A DNA stretch of 64,000 nt, taken from contig JANAVB010044017.1 of the NCBI GenBank assembly GCA_029216955.1, positions 248,001 through 312,000 on the forward strand, read 5' to 3'. The translations under genes were made by a program, and so were the position numbers. This document shows positions 1 through 9,359 of the stretch, piece after piece (within the stretch, counting starts at the first letter, position 1; each line of letters begins with the position of its first letter). Source of the stretch: Iris pallida (lineage: Eukaryota; Streptophyta; Magnoliopsida; Asparagales; Iridaceae). The notes beneath the pieces were generated by a model. It worked only from the letters and a program-made list of their open reading frames with translations, did not search any database and had not been told where the DNA came from.

Positions 1-37
1 CCCTCGATCTCCAGTATTCTGGTTCTGGGGCGTGACA
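1..37 (+). repeat. 3' end of a gypsy LTR (same family as the 11090-18012 element)
   Basis: The first 37 bases end in GGGGCGTGACA and match, with about two differences, the reverse complement of the LTR terminus at 15457-15493. This is therefore the last stretch of a plus-oriented LTR whose body lies outside the window. The sequence right after it is Tat-lineage pol, so the LTR element probably inserted into that older element. The 5-bp duplication cannot be checked because the other end is not visible. Confidence 0.75.
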
Positions 38-389
38 CAGGTCCATCTCAAGCTCCTGACGAGCCAGAGGCAGGTCTATCTCGGACACCTACCACGGATA
101 AGTAGAAACAGAAGGAGGTTTGCTTCGACAAACCTCTCAGAAAGGATCCAGCAATAGGGCCTATCAAGCCCTACAACTTCGATATTCTAGCACAGCTGGC
201 CAACACTCCGGCTAGATTGTCACTTTTCGAGCTCCTCTGCCTCTCTAAAGAGACCTAAGACGCGCTCAGTGAAGCCTTACAGAATGCCGAGTCCTTTCTT
301 ACTCAGGTTCGGCTGCCAAAAGACGAGCCCGCAGCTTGCCTACATTGCCACAACATGGTCAAAGTGATTCCTAGTATCACTTTTACCCA

Positions 390-748
390 TTAAGGTCGAT
401 CGTATCCACATCGACCCGGGTTCCTCTCTGAGCATTATCCCAAGAAACCTCCTTCAAATTCTAGGGATTCCGATGCATCGGTTGATAGCCTCGAACACAA
501 CAATCAGTGGCTTCAACGCAGAAAAGAGCGAACCTCTGGGCAAAATTTACCTGAAGTGTCAGATTGGTGACCTCCATACTGAAGTAACTTGCTATGTCAT
601 CGATGTAGACATAAACTACAACATGCTGCTAGGACGACCATGGATCCTTGAGTACATTGTTGTCCCTTCCACCTTCCATCAGTGCATGAAGTATGTGGCT
701 AGCGATGGGACAATCGAAATGGAGTTTGCTGATATCAATCCGTTTTGA
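390..748 (+). pseudogene. Retropepsin-like protease domain of Tat element A
   Basis: Aspartic protease that would cleave the retrotransposon polyprotein. The active-site loop reads IHIDPGSSLSIIP near 397-435. The catalytic Asp is present, but the usual DSG/DTG is DPG. Downstream comes YNMLLGRPWI (about 619-648) followed by VPSTFHQCMKY, the hallmark of Tat/Ogre-type proteases. The frame is open from about 390 to the TGA at 746-748. The Ser/Thr-to-Pro change in the loop suggests it is inactive, but this is inferred from one sequence. Confidence 0.8.
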
Positions 749-1799
749 GGACTTGAAGCCTACTGTACAGATGCTGATCTGTACAAGTCAGTCCCCTGGG
801 ATAACGATAGCAATGATGCTGATGACGAGGCAGAGACAGTCTCAGAAAGCACAGCAGCGATCGAAGAACCTTTAAGGGTTCGACTAAAAGGAAGGCCTCC
901 TAAAGTATCAGCGCCTCTTGTTGTTAAGCTTCGGGACAGAGCTCCACCTTCGTCTCTAGTGACGATAGAAGATGGTCAGGAGCCGATACGAATAAGGCTA
1001 CCCCGGAGGTCTCCAAGGCCAACCACGAAGGCACAGGAGCATGCGACCACAGCCCCTTTAGTGGTCAAACTGAAAGGGAAGCGTCCTCTCCCTCCTCCTG
1101 CGACAGCTCTAGTCCTCACTGACGAAGAGCTAGAAGACTACGTCTGTGCCAACACGGAAGCACACTCTCTCGATGATGTAATCCCTCGAGATAAGATATC
1201 CCACTTTACTAAAAGGAAGTTGTCTTCGAACTACTCTGGTGCATGCTGGAACACCAAATATTTCCTAGAAAACTCTCTGCGTAAGCTACAGACACAGGTG
1301 ATGGCCGTCAACCATGTGAGCCGAGTTGTCCCTGCCCGAGGTGCCTACTTCATAGTTCTAGCCAGGAAAAAAGTAGAGAAACCTATTATATTCGGTCGAT
1401 TGGAGCATCCACAATGAATAACTCTCGAAGACCCAGACCTTGACAGTGGCAAGATGCAGTTCTACCGCTATATTGTGCAGGCCAAAAACCTTATCCAGAA
1501 GATGAGTTATGACCTGAACAGCAACAAGGAACTCAATTATGGCAAGGGCCGGCGTCTTCCTTTATGGATTCATGTTCCAAAGGAAAAAGCTCAAAACTAT
1601 TACCAACGTACCCGTCGAGGGTCGGGGTACGTTACACCTACTTCCACCTTATAAGACTCAGAAGAAGAAGTCATGAGGCACTCACACTCTTCTGGCTCCT
1701 CCACTTGGGACTCTAACACCAGCACCGGTCAAGTCTTTAAGAAGATGTTGTTGGCTAACGTGGCCTCTGCAAGCTTAACCGTCGAAGATAATCAGCGCA

Positions 1800-2125
1800 G
1801 GCGGTTACAAGAGTTAGAAGCATTGGATGAAAAGCGCTTGCTCGCGTAGCAAAGGATCGAGCTTTACCATGTCCGCATCTCTGGGGCCTTCAACAAAATG
1901 GTCCACGAAAGATCATACCAAGTGGGCAACCTCGTCTTGGCAGTACGAAGACCGATGGTAATGACTCACAAGATAACTGGAAAGTTCGAGCCCAAGTGGG
2001 AAGGACCATTCGTCATAGAAACAGTATACTCCAACGGTACTTATCGGCTAGCTAAGCCTAATAGTGACTTGCTAATGATGTCCATCAACGGCAAGTTTCT
2101 AAAAAAATATTATTGTAGGGCCTAA
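1800..2125 (+). pseudogene. Integrase C-terminal (GPF/Y-type) tail of Tat element A
   Basis: Encodes ELEALDEKRLLA, then QRIELYHVRISGAFNKMVH, YQVGNLVLAVRRP, GKFEPKWEGPFVIETVY and INGKFLKKYY, the usual C-terminal integrase segment of Tat elements, which binds DNA and ends the polyprotein. One TAG near 1846 interrupts it. The catalytic core that should precede it is gone. The segment ends at TAA 2123-2125, after which LTR-like sequence begins. Confidence 0.85.
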
Positions 2126-3050
2126 AATTCAAGTTGCGCCCTGAATATACTAATCAGTGATCAAGTTGTGCCCTAAAAATTAGGTTGTGCCACAGATATG
2201 AAGCTCAGAGAACAGACTGCGCTGCTGAACATGTTGTGCCCTATATCAGACTGTGCCCAGTCTTGTTGCGCCAAACCTACGTGGCATCTGACACTTAATG
2301 GCCATCATTACCTGACAACACTGAAAACTAACACCACAGTAAACGAAGAAAATCTCTTCGAATCCCGTGAATTGTGCCACTCAATGGGAGTTGGTTGACA
2401 GCTATCCTGTACGCTTGTTAAGTTATGCCTAGGCACAATCCAGACAAAATCCTTAGTTGCGCCTAGGCGCAATCTGAATGACTTCTGCTCAAAGGCTGCC
2501 ACGTGTTTAGGCGCAGCCCAAATCAAGCGCAGTTTGACTTGTTGACTGAAGGTCGCACAACCTAATAAAGTTGAGACAACTTACATTCTAAAGCAGGATG
2601 ACGTGGCGTACATGCCACTAATCTCTCAAGACGTGTCTACTATCCTGTACACGACCACGCTCATCTCAATCACATGATGCCACGCATCTAAATACAATTA
2701 GTACACGACTTAACAACTGAATGAAAGTTGGCACAACATGAGGTTGGCGCAACCCAATGTGGTGCAATCCAGCCTCGCGCACATCAGAATAACTGCTAAA
2801 ACAATTATTTCTTGAACTCTATAAATAGAGTTTCCAATCATTGTGAAATCATCAGATAAATACGCACAGAGATCAAGAACTCTTATAAAATTGCTGCTGC
2901 ATTCTCCAGAGGCTACAGTCTTCAAGTTCATATAGTCCAAGGAATAAAGTAATCGTCTTCTGATCATATTCCTACAGTTGTACTTCTCCAGAATTTATTA
3001 TACTTTGTACTATTCTTTTCAAGTTTGGAATAAACTTTTTGTTTTTTGCA
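2126..3050 (+). repeat. LTR of Tat-lineage element A (boundaries approximate)
   Basis: Non-coding stretch between the integrase tail and a tRNA-Arg primer-binding site, which is the position of an LTR. It has a TATA box at 2820 and many GGCGCA/TGCGCC-type motifs, including a perfect 16-bp palindrome at 2457-2472. Exact ends could not be fixed because no second copy is in the window. The same LTR follows one internal region and precedes another, a tandem internal-LTR-internal layout. Confidence 0.65.
2820..2827 (+). promoter_or_regulatory. TATA box of LTR A
   Basis: TATAAATA lies about 240 bp upstream of the primer-binding site, the usual place for the U3 promoter of an LTR. Elements B (7121) and C (62845) have a TATA-like box at comparable positions. 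Confidence 0.55.
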
Positions 3051-4466
3051 AACAAAATAGCGACTCTGCTGGGAACGACTTTCTCCTCCGATGAGAAAGT
3101 GACAACTCAATGTGACACTGCGTCGATCGGCAAGATGCAGAAGACTCTGGTTGTTCAAGTCAACCAGACAGCCTATGAGGATATGATTAGCACCAAGAGC
3201 AACAAGCATACAGCGGCTATCGCCAAGAATTGGACTGTGTGGGCTCCTAAATCTCCCATGGTCACTGTTGCCCAGGCGCAACCTGAGTGTTCAGTAGTCA
3301 AGACACAATCTGTCTCGGCAGCTCAGGCACAGCATGCTTCTGTTGCCCATGCGCAACCTATTCATCATGTTGCCCACGCGCCGTCTACTACTCTCTTTGC
3401 TGCCAAGGCGCAGCCTGTTCAAGCAATTGTTGAGGTACAGTCTACCTATGTTGCTGCAAAGGCACCATCAGTAGCCCGTAGGACTATGGCGCAACCCAAG
3501 CAATCAGCACCTCAGGCGCAGTCTGCTACTCTGACGCAATGCAAGGGAACTAGTCTTTTGGCTATTCCCTCTTCTAATTCTCAAGTTCTGAACTTGGAGA
3601 ATCAATATTCTAGTGCCAATACTAGACAGAACAAAGGGAAGTATCCATTGACACTTCCTCAATTGACACAATCTGTGCCTAAAATGGTCTCACAACAGAA
3701 CAAAGGAAAATACTTCTTAGCTGACCCTCTACAAAATAAAGGAAAGCGCCCTTTGATCTTTTCTCAAACTTGTCTGGTCTATGACTCAGAGGAAGATATA
3801 TCAAATTCTATTCCTTTAAACAGAGGTCTTCGGATCTCTGATATTGGAAAGAATACTGACCAAAGAGGTATCTTACCTACCCCTATGGGGTTTTGTCAAG
3901 ACCTTCCCACCTTACAAATTTTAAGATCCAAGCAAGAAAAATTGAGGGTATCACAAACAGAGACACCTGGAGCAGAATTTTCAGATTTATGCGCTTATCT
4001 CAATAGGCGTCAACCAGTATCAACTTTGGTGAAACGTAAGAACCCTATGCCAAAGACCAATCTGTACTAAAAGCCAAAGTTTGAAAAGAAAGACCCAACC
4101 ACCTATGCTAATGAGTTGAGTACATCTTTGTATACTCAGGGAACTAAATATCTGAAGAATAGGAGACATGTTCCTAACATCATTAAGGAATATGTTCCTC
4201 CGACTTCTTCTCGTCCTATAGTTGTAACTGATCTGCGGCAACGTCTTACACAAAGACAGGAGATTACAGGGATGTCTCCCTCACCTCCAAATTGTGCTTC
4301 AGATCGCCACTGCCTTCATGAAGTCGTCATCAACTGTTGTTGCCAATCGGCTCGACGATCTGTCTTCGATCGTCTGAACTATGCTTCAACTCCTGAACAA
4401 ATAATAGAAGACGAAGATGAGCTATTATATGCTTCTGTCAACATGACTTCTCAAGGCACTGGGGTA
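3039..4466 (+). pseudogene. gag-like ORF of Tat element A, one in-frame stop
   Basis: Open frame that starts upstream of the primer-binding site without a visible ATG, runs through it (NKIATLLGTTF) and continues to a TAA at 4068-4070. The same frame reopens immediately (KPKFEKKDPTTYANEL) and runs to the assembly gap. The N-terminus resembles those of elements B and C (ATLLG, F-S-x-EK, LVVQVNQTAYEDM). About residues 78-170 are a low-complexity tract rich in AQ, AH and AK pairs, generated by GGCGCA-type DNA motifs. Near 4310-4395 a VVINCCCQSARRSVFDRL block is shared in part with element B. There is no zinc knuckle, so the gag assignment rests on position after the LTR. Confidence 0.6.
3058..3075 (+). 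other. Degenerate tRNA-Arg primer-binding site of element A
   Basis: TAGCGACTCTGCTGGGAA is a close variant of TGGCGACTCTGCTGGGGA, complementary to the 3' end of plant tRNA-Arg including CCA. This is the primer known for Tat/Ogre-type elements. Two or three changes, including TG to TA at the first position, suggest decay. The site lies inside an open reading frame (ATLLG). Confidence 0.75.
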
Positions 4467-4479
4467 NNNNNNNNNNNNN
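4467..4479. other. Assembly gap (13 N)
   Basis: Thirteen N characters. Sequence character changes from Tat gag to AT-rich repeats across the gap, so the true distance and junction are unknown. Confidence 1.
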
Positions 4480-4851
4480 AATGTTGTATATTTTATTTAA
4501 TCATATTTGCCAAACATTGTAATTATATTTGTATGTTGTAATATAACTTCGACAATGATTTAAATTATGTAAATAAAGTTTACAATGTTTAGAAACGTTG
4601 TTAAAATGTTTCTTACAACAATTTTGAAACGTTGTTGATAAAAAGAGTTTATACAACTTTTACAAAATATTGTATATTTTATTCAATCATTTTTGTCAAA
4701 CATTGTAACAATATTTGTATGTTGTAATTATAATATCAACAATAATTTAAAAGTATTGTAAATAAATTTTTACAATGTTTAGAAACGTTGTTAAAATATT
4801 ATCTTACAACAGTTTCGAAACATTGTTAATTATGTTCCATTTTTAAAAAAA
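4480..4851. repeat. Two tandem AT-rich units of about 186 bp, CACTA-like subterminal repeats
   Basis: A unit beginning AATGTTGTATATTTTATT at 4480 recurs at 4666 with the same internal order: ACATTGTAA, ACAATGTTTAGAAACGTTGT, and TTACAACA with GAAAC(A/G)TTGT. The repeated small palindromes resemble subterminal arrays of CACTA-type DNA transposons. No CACTA terminus is visible, probably because the gap removed it, so class is uncertain. Confidence 0.45.
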
Positions 4852-5415
4852 TTTACAAAAATAATATTTAATCCATAATTATAATACTAATATAAACACA
4901 AATAGAAATACAACATTATTCTAATTTTTGCTCATGTTTGTTGTTGCTTGCTGCTGCTACCGCTACTGATGTTACTACCATTGTTGTTGCTATAGCTCCT
5001 GCTATTGTTTTTGTCACTTTCTCAGCAACTCCACCACCAAGCATATCAAATGAAGATACTAGACCAGAGGCACGCTATGACAATGTATAGTTGATATCAA
5101 AAACATATTTTTACCAAAGAATGAGAAATGCACATAAATTTGAATGTCATCTATGACATCTTATTATGTGAATTAAGACTAAAAGCTATCATCTTTTAAC
5201 ATAAGAAAATACCAATATATGAATTTTTTTCTTACCAGGAAAAGATACACATGGCGGAAATAGAAGAATAGGACTATATGTAGAAGCATGGAATTCAGGA
5301 CCAGAAATCCTATGCGCCAAATATTACACGCGCCAGGGAGCTCAGATGAAAGTACTTGGCACAGCAAAGCAAAAGAATAGACATTAAAAAGGATTTTTTT
5401 ATTCACATAAAGTCT
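4852..5415. other. Stretch without recognisable gene
   Basis: AT-rich sequence with a CTG/TTG-rich patch near 4935-5010. No coherent reading frame, terminal repeats or RNA gene was recognised. It may be the interior of the DNA element suggested at 4480. Confidence 0.4.
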
Positions 5416-7428
5416 TTACATGTCTAAAAAAGAGCTATACAAAGGAGAATTTCTACAAAGAAAAGACCCTAAGTCTACAGCTAGGCGCAGCAATCACCAT
5501 GCGCTCTCAAACAGGCGCATCTCGCCATGCGCATCTCGCCATGCACTTTTAGCCAGGCGCATCTCTTCATCAGCTCAGTTATGTGCATTCCTTCAGCGAC
5601 TCAGTTATGTGCATCCCTTCAGCATCTCAGTTTGTGCCGCCCTTTCAGTCAGGCGCATCATGAAGTGTCAGCATATGCGCCATCAAATGCTTCGACCAAT
5701 AAAATATTTATTGAGCAACAAGGGTAGGCAATCAACCCTCTAGCTGGAGGAAGAGCTCTTCAAACCAAGGAAGAGGAGAGCACCGCAATCGACCCGCGGC
5801 TAAAGGAACAACTTTTAACCTAACCAGAATGGACAACACCCACTATAGGGGAAGGAGGAGCTCTCCTAAAGCCCAAGGAAGATGATCGGAGCACCACAAT
5901 TCCGATCTGAGGCTCTTCCAATATAACGGAGACGAGGCTCGAGCATCCCGATCTTTGGATGCAACAGGCACCTTCTGTCTGCCTCAGAAGCCCTCGACTC
6001 CGACTTTGGATGTAACAATTACCTTTAAGTGCATCAATGAAGACAATACGTCGCATCTTCACCCTCGGGAGCATCTCATCATTAGAATGTGCTCGAGTAA
6101 ACAAATTCATTTCAGGAAGACGTGAGAGAACGAGAAGCAAACTCTCTCCATGCCACTATTTATAGGCCGGGCAAATCAAACCCATGCGCCAAGTGGCTGG
6201 CACTCCGAATCCTGTGTAATGAATTTGCATTAAATGGTGATGAACCTGACGCTTCGAATTCAGCCAAGTCAAAAAACGGCTATTTAAAGCACTCGAAGAA
6301 CGTAACAGTCGAGCCCATAAAGACGTGTCATACAAAACGGATGCGCCGGTCAGACCGCACATCATACTGACGCGCCCATCAGCTCCAAGTGCCTCAAAAG
6401 GATGCACTCCCATGCGTCTCCATATGCATAGTAGAACGCCGATCGATGCACCCACTCGACAGCCCATCACCTGTCAAGAACATTAAATGCTGAAGTCTGA
6501 TAGAGTTGGCAGTACGTCCCCCGAGGACTGAACAGTTGACAGCTTTTTCAGAAGACGAAGCGTCGCCGACGTCAACACATCATTGCTTCCCTCCGGCGTT
6601 ACAAGCCACGTGGCTGCCCAACCATTTGGCATGTGCCTCCGCAGTTATGTGCCCAAATCTTTGCATTCGCCTCAAAAGCCATGCACCTCAGACTTTTCTC
6701 TGATCCCTAAAGACTAAAGTCAAGTCACTACGGAAGCCTCGTATGCGCCTCAAAAGCCGTGTGCCCAGTCTGGTTCGTGACTCCTAAAGGTTACAAGCCA
6801 AAGTCTCCTCATGCGCCCAATCCCAGACACATCCTATCAGATCACCCCTATCAAATTTGAGATCTTCGAGCCATGGACCTACGACATGCGTTCTTTGACT
6901 TGATTCAGCCTATGAAGGGGTGCTAATCATCCAAGATCTCAGCAACTGAAAGATCCTCTCCATTGCTACGCGTCAGCTCTACCGCAGCCCACGACAGCAA
7001 CAAGAAGGGTTCAACTCCTCAATCAGAGCGTATCGCCCATGCGCCTCCATCAGCAACCACCTGGCGTCCCCACGTACAGGCGCATCCTATATGCGCGCAT
7101 GAGCAGCCAGCCTGCAAAGCTATAAATAGAGGGATCACTTCCTTCTTACAGGGACACACATCGCACAACCATCGATATACATATACAGAGAGGCAGATAC
7201 AGACACTCAACGTCTTTTTCCTCTCCACAAGCTCCAGCACCCAGAGCAACTCAGACCTTCAGAGAACCGAGAACCATCGTTAGATCGTCAACGGAGTCAA
7301 CGCATTACCACTCCCTCCATCGGCACAAGGGACCCAGACAAACAAAAGTGTACTCCTAGGACTACGTCTAAGTCCTATATTGTAATACTGTTCTGTTTGT
7401 AATTGAAATTTATAATTAAAAGATTTTA
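5416..7428 (+). repeat. LTR region of Tat-related element B (left boundary approximate)
   Basis: Non-coding sequence leading into a tRNA-Arg primer-binding site at 7442, with a TATA box at 7121. It is studded with GGCGCAT/ATGCGCC motifs (for example 5514, 5566, 5652, 5675, 6184, 6341, 6743, 6811, 7039, 7079). A second TATA-like box sits on the minus strand near 6155-6170, so part of the left half could be a separate inverted copy. The second LTR of this element is missing. Confidence 0.55.
7121..7128 (+). promoter_or_regulatory. TATA box of LTR B
   Basis: TATAAATA lies about 320 bp upstream of the primer-binding site in the U3 position, matching the arrangement in element A. Confidence 0.55.
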
Positions 7429-8810
7429 ATGGCAAACAAGCTGGCGACTCTGTTGGGGACCTCTTTCTCCTCTACTGAGAAAGCTGTGTCATAATCCGAC
7501 GATGTGAAGGTGGGCTCCTCCCACAAGATGCTCGTACGCCTCAATCAACAGGCATATGAGGAGTTCATCTCTGAAGGCAGTGCAAGTCCTTCGAAGCTGC
7601 TGCCGAAGCCGAAGAAGACTTGCCAAGTCTGGGTGCGCAAGGTCGACGCCTCCGGCACCACCACTGAAGGGGATACGCCAATACAGCCTTCCCTTCCTGC
7701 TGACGTCCTCAGCAACCAAGATGCGCCCATCGGTGCAGCACATCTCTCGGGGAAACGTACGGCTGACCACATCCCCCCCATATCCCTCTCAGGCAAGGAA
7801 GATGCGTCGACGGAGCAGGGGCGCAGCTAATGCCCTACGCATCACCTCTGATGCGCCACAGAAGGTCTCTATCTTTGACAGACTCACTCGCTTTAGTGGC
7901 GAAAAGAATTTAGATTCTGAGTACTATGCACCCTAGTGGGCTGGTACGAAGAAGTCCAAGGCAGCACGGGCCATGTGCCTCAAATATGCTATGCCAGCAG
8001 CAAACCAGAAGCATGCGCTCACAATCATGTGCGCTGCGGATGGTAAGCTGTATAAGGTCGACTCGGGTGCTTCTGTGCCGAAAATGAGTCAACCTTCAAA
8101 GTCCTTGTCTCACTTGGGCGCATCTGTTGTGTTCGCAACCAAGTCGAGCAAGGCAAACCCTGTGGTCTTGAACTCCCGTGCCTCCACTGGTTGTGCGTCT
8201 GAGGTTCGTTCAAGTCACTGTAAATGTTGTTCCCCCACTACTGATCTGAGCGCCTGTTTGGTGTTGGATCAGGGGGCGCAGCATTCACTTGACCACCCAG
8301 GCGCTTGGCCTTGCCATACGTCTGATGGGGGTACGAAGGTGGCACTCTCCTCCAACGATCTGCGTAACGTGATCACTCACAAACGCCGATCAGGAGAGTC
8401 GACTGACAAGCACAATGCGCCCCTCACAGGCCACACTTGTGTGTAGTCACCATCAACTGCTGTTGCAAGGCAGCAGTTCCACCAAGACAGTCGGTGTTCT
8501 AGCGGCTGCAATCATCAACACCCCTCCGACGTCGCCTCGGGAAGAAAGTGTCAACAAAAGAGGAGCCAGAACTAAAGGTTGCTTCATGCAACGTAATCTC
8601 TAACTCCTCGTCAGTCCGAAAGGCGACTGACAATTCCTCGTCCTCGTCCAAGAGCCAGCCGAGGAAAACCAAGACAACTATCCCGTCCTCTGGAGTGTTT
8701 GAAGGCACTCGGGGGAGAAAGAAGATCTTGGAGGAAGCTGGGCGTAGTGAAGCCCTTGTTGATCCTCCTTCTGAAGATGAAGATGTCCTCCAGATCACAG
8801 GTTTCTACCC
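7429..8810 (+). pseudogene. gag-like ORF of Tat element B, stops and frameshifts
   Basis: ATG at 7429 opens MANKLATLLGTSF, spanning the primer-binding site. A TAA at 7492 sits where elements A and C have a CAA glutamine codon (KAVS-stop-SDD versus KALTQSDN), so it fits a C-to-T nonsense change. The frame continues (MLVRLNQQAYEEFISEG) to TAA 7828-7830. Later pieces in other frames include AANQKHALTIMCAADGKLYK (about 7996-8055), similar to element C, and a Ser-rich, acidic tail to about 8810. The element is cut off exactly at the MITE target site at 8811. Structural role is inferred from position; no zinc finger was seen. Confidence 0.6.
7442..7459 (+). other. tRNA-Arg primer-binding site of element B
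   Basis: TGGCGACTCTGTTGGGGA, complementary to the 3' end of plant tRNA-Arg (CCA plus acceptor stem), where minus-strand cDNA synthesis would begin. It is read as LATLLG in the gag frame that starts 13 bp upstream. Confidence 0.8.
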
Positions 8811-8813
8811 TTA

Positions 8814-9124
8814 GGTCTCGTTTGGTTCGCGGAATCTCCGGGTTGGAAAAGGAAAGTGATTAATTTTCTATGTTTGGGTGCCAAAGGAATTGAGGAGGAA
8901 AAAAAAATGATTTCCAATAGAAAGGAAATTAGGGAGGAAAGTGATTACATCCATCCAAGCAAGGAATCACTTTCCCACGCTGAAGTATTCACTTTCCTTT
9001 CCAAATTCCTTGGCATTTTCAAACATCGGAAAGAAAAATCAATGACAATTAAAATTTTCCAAAGAAAAGAAAATGACAAGGAATTGATTTACTTTCCCTT
9101 CCATTCTGCGAATCAAAGGAGGCC
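8814..9124. mobile_element. PIF/Harbinger-type MITE, 311 bp, TTA target-site duplication
   Basis: Imperfect terminal inverted repeats: GGTCTCGTTTGGTTCGCGGA at the left, and GGCCTCCTTTGATTCGCAGA when the right end is read in reverse. TTA flanks both ends (8811-8813 and 9125-9127), the PIF/Harbinger signature. There is no coding capacity; the AT-rich interior is partly self-complementary. It lies about 175 bp upstream of the TATA box of gene 1, so it forms the upstream limit of that promoter. Confidence 0.9.
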
Positions 9125-9173
9125 TTAGGTCATGTTTGGTCCGATCCATTATAGTGCATGGGTGTGAGTGGTC

Positions 9174-9306
9174 CGGCCCAGCCCATCCAAGTTCGGGTCG
9201 AGCCAGTCCGGCCCACTTGACAACTCCTACGGATAGTGAGGGGAGAGAGAGAGAGTCATACGGACTCATTAGTGCTTGCTAGCTTTCTTCTTCCACTGTA
9301 TATAAA
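9174..9306 (+). promoter_or_regulatory. Proximal promoter of gene 1: Site II-like GGCCCA elements and TATA box
   Basis: GGCCCA occurs at 9175-9180, followed at once by GCCCA, and again at 9210-9215. In reverse these read TGGGCC, the Site II/TCP-type element common in plant promoters of translation and ribosome genes. TATATAAA lies at 9299-9306, about 55 bp before the ATG at 9360, so transcription likely starts near 9330. A translation-linked promoter fits the predicted product. The GA-rich tract near 9240-9255 is also typical. Confidence 0.6.
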
Positions 9307-9359
9307 ATCTCTCTATTATTTCTCTCGCTTGTGATCAAATCGGATCCGGATCCAAGGAA

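Larger units (their letters stand above)
130..2125 (+). pseudogene. Tat-lineage Ty3/gypsy pol remnant with reverse transcriptase, RNase H and integrase core missing
   Basis: Broken polyprotein of a Tat-type LTR retrotransposon (element A). In order: a pre-protease stretch with PARLSLFELLCLSKE (about 205-255), a retropepsin (about 390-748), the Tat-typical linker with GKGRRLPLWIHVPK (about 1540-1585) and TRRGSGYVTP (about 1610-1640), and then directly the C-terminal end of integrase (about 1800-2125). No YxDD reverse transcriptase, RNase H or DDE integrase core lies between linker and integrase tail, so several kilobases are absent. In-frame stops and shifts occur, for example TAA near 257 and TAG near 1846. 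It cannot be autonomous. Lineage assignment rests on the protease, linker and integrase-tail motifs. Confidence 0.85.

Noticed and set aside
6150..6175. Minus-strand TATA-like box as evidence for an inverted LTR in element B
   Set aside because: No primer-binding site, LTR terminus or inverted similarity supports it; kept only as a remark.
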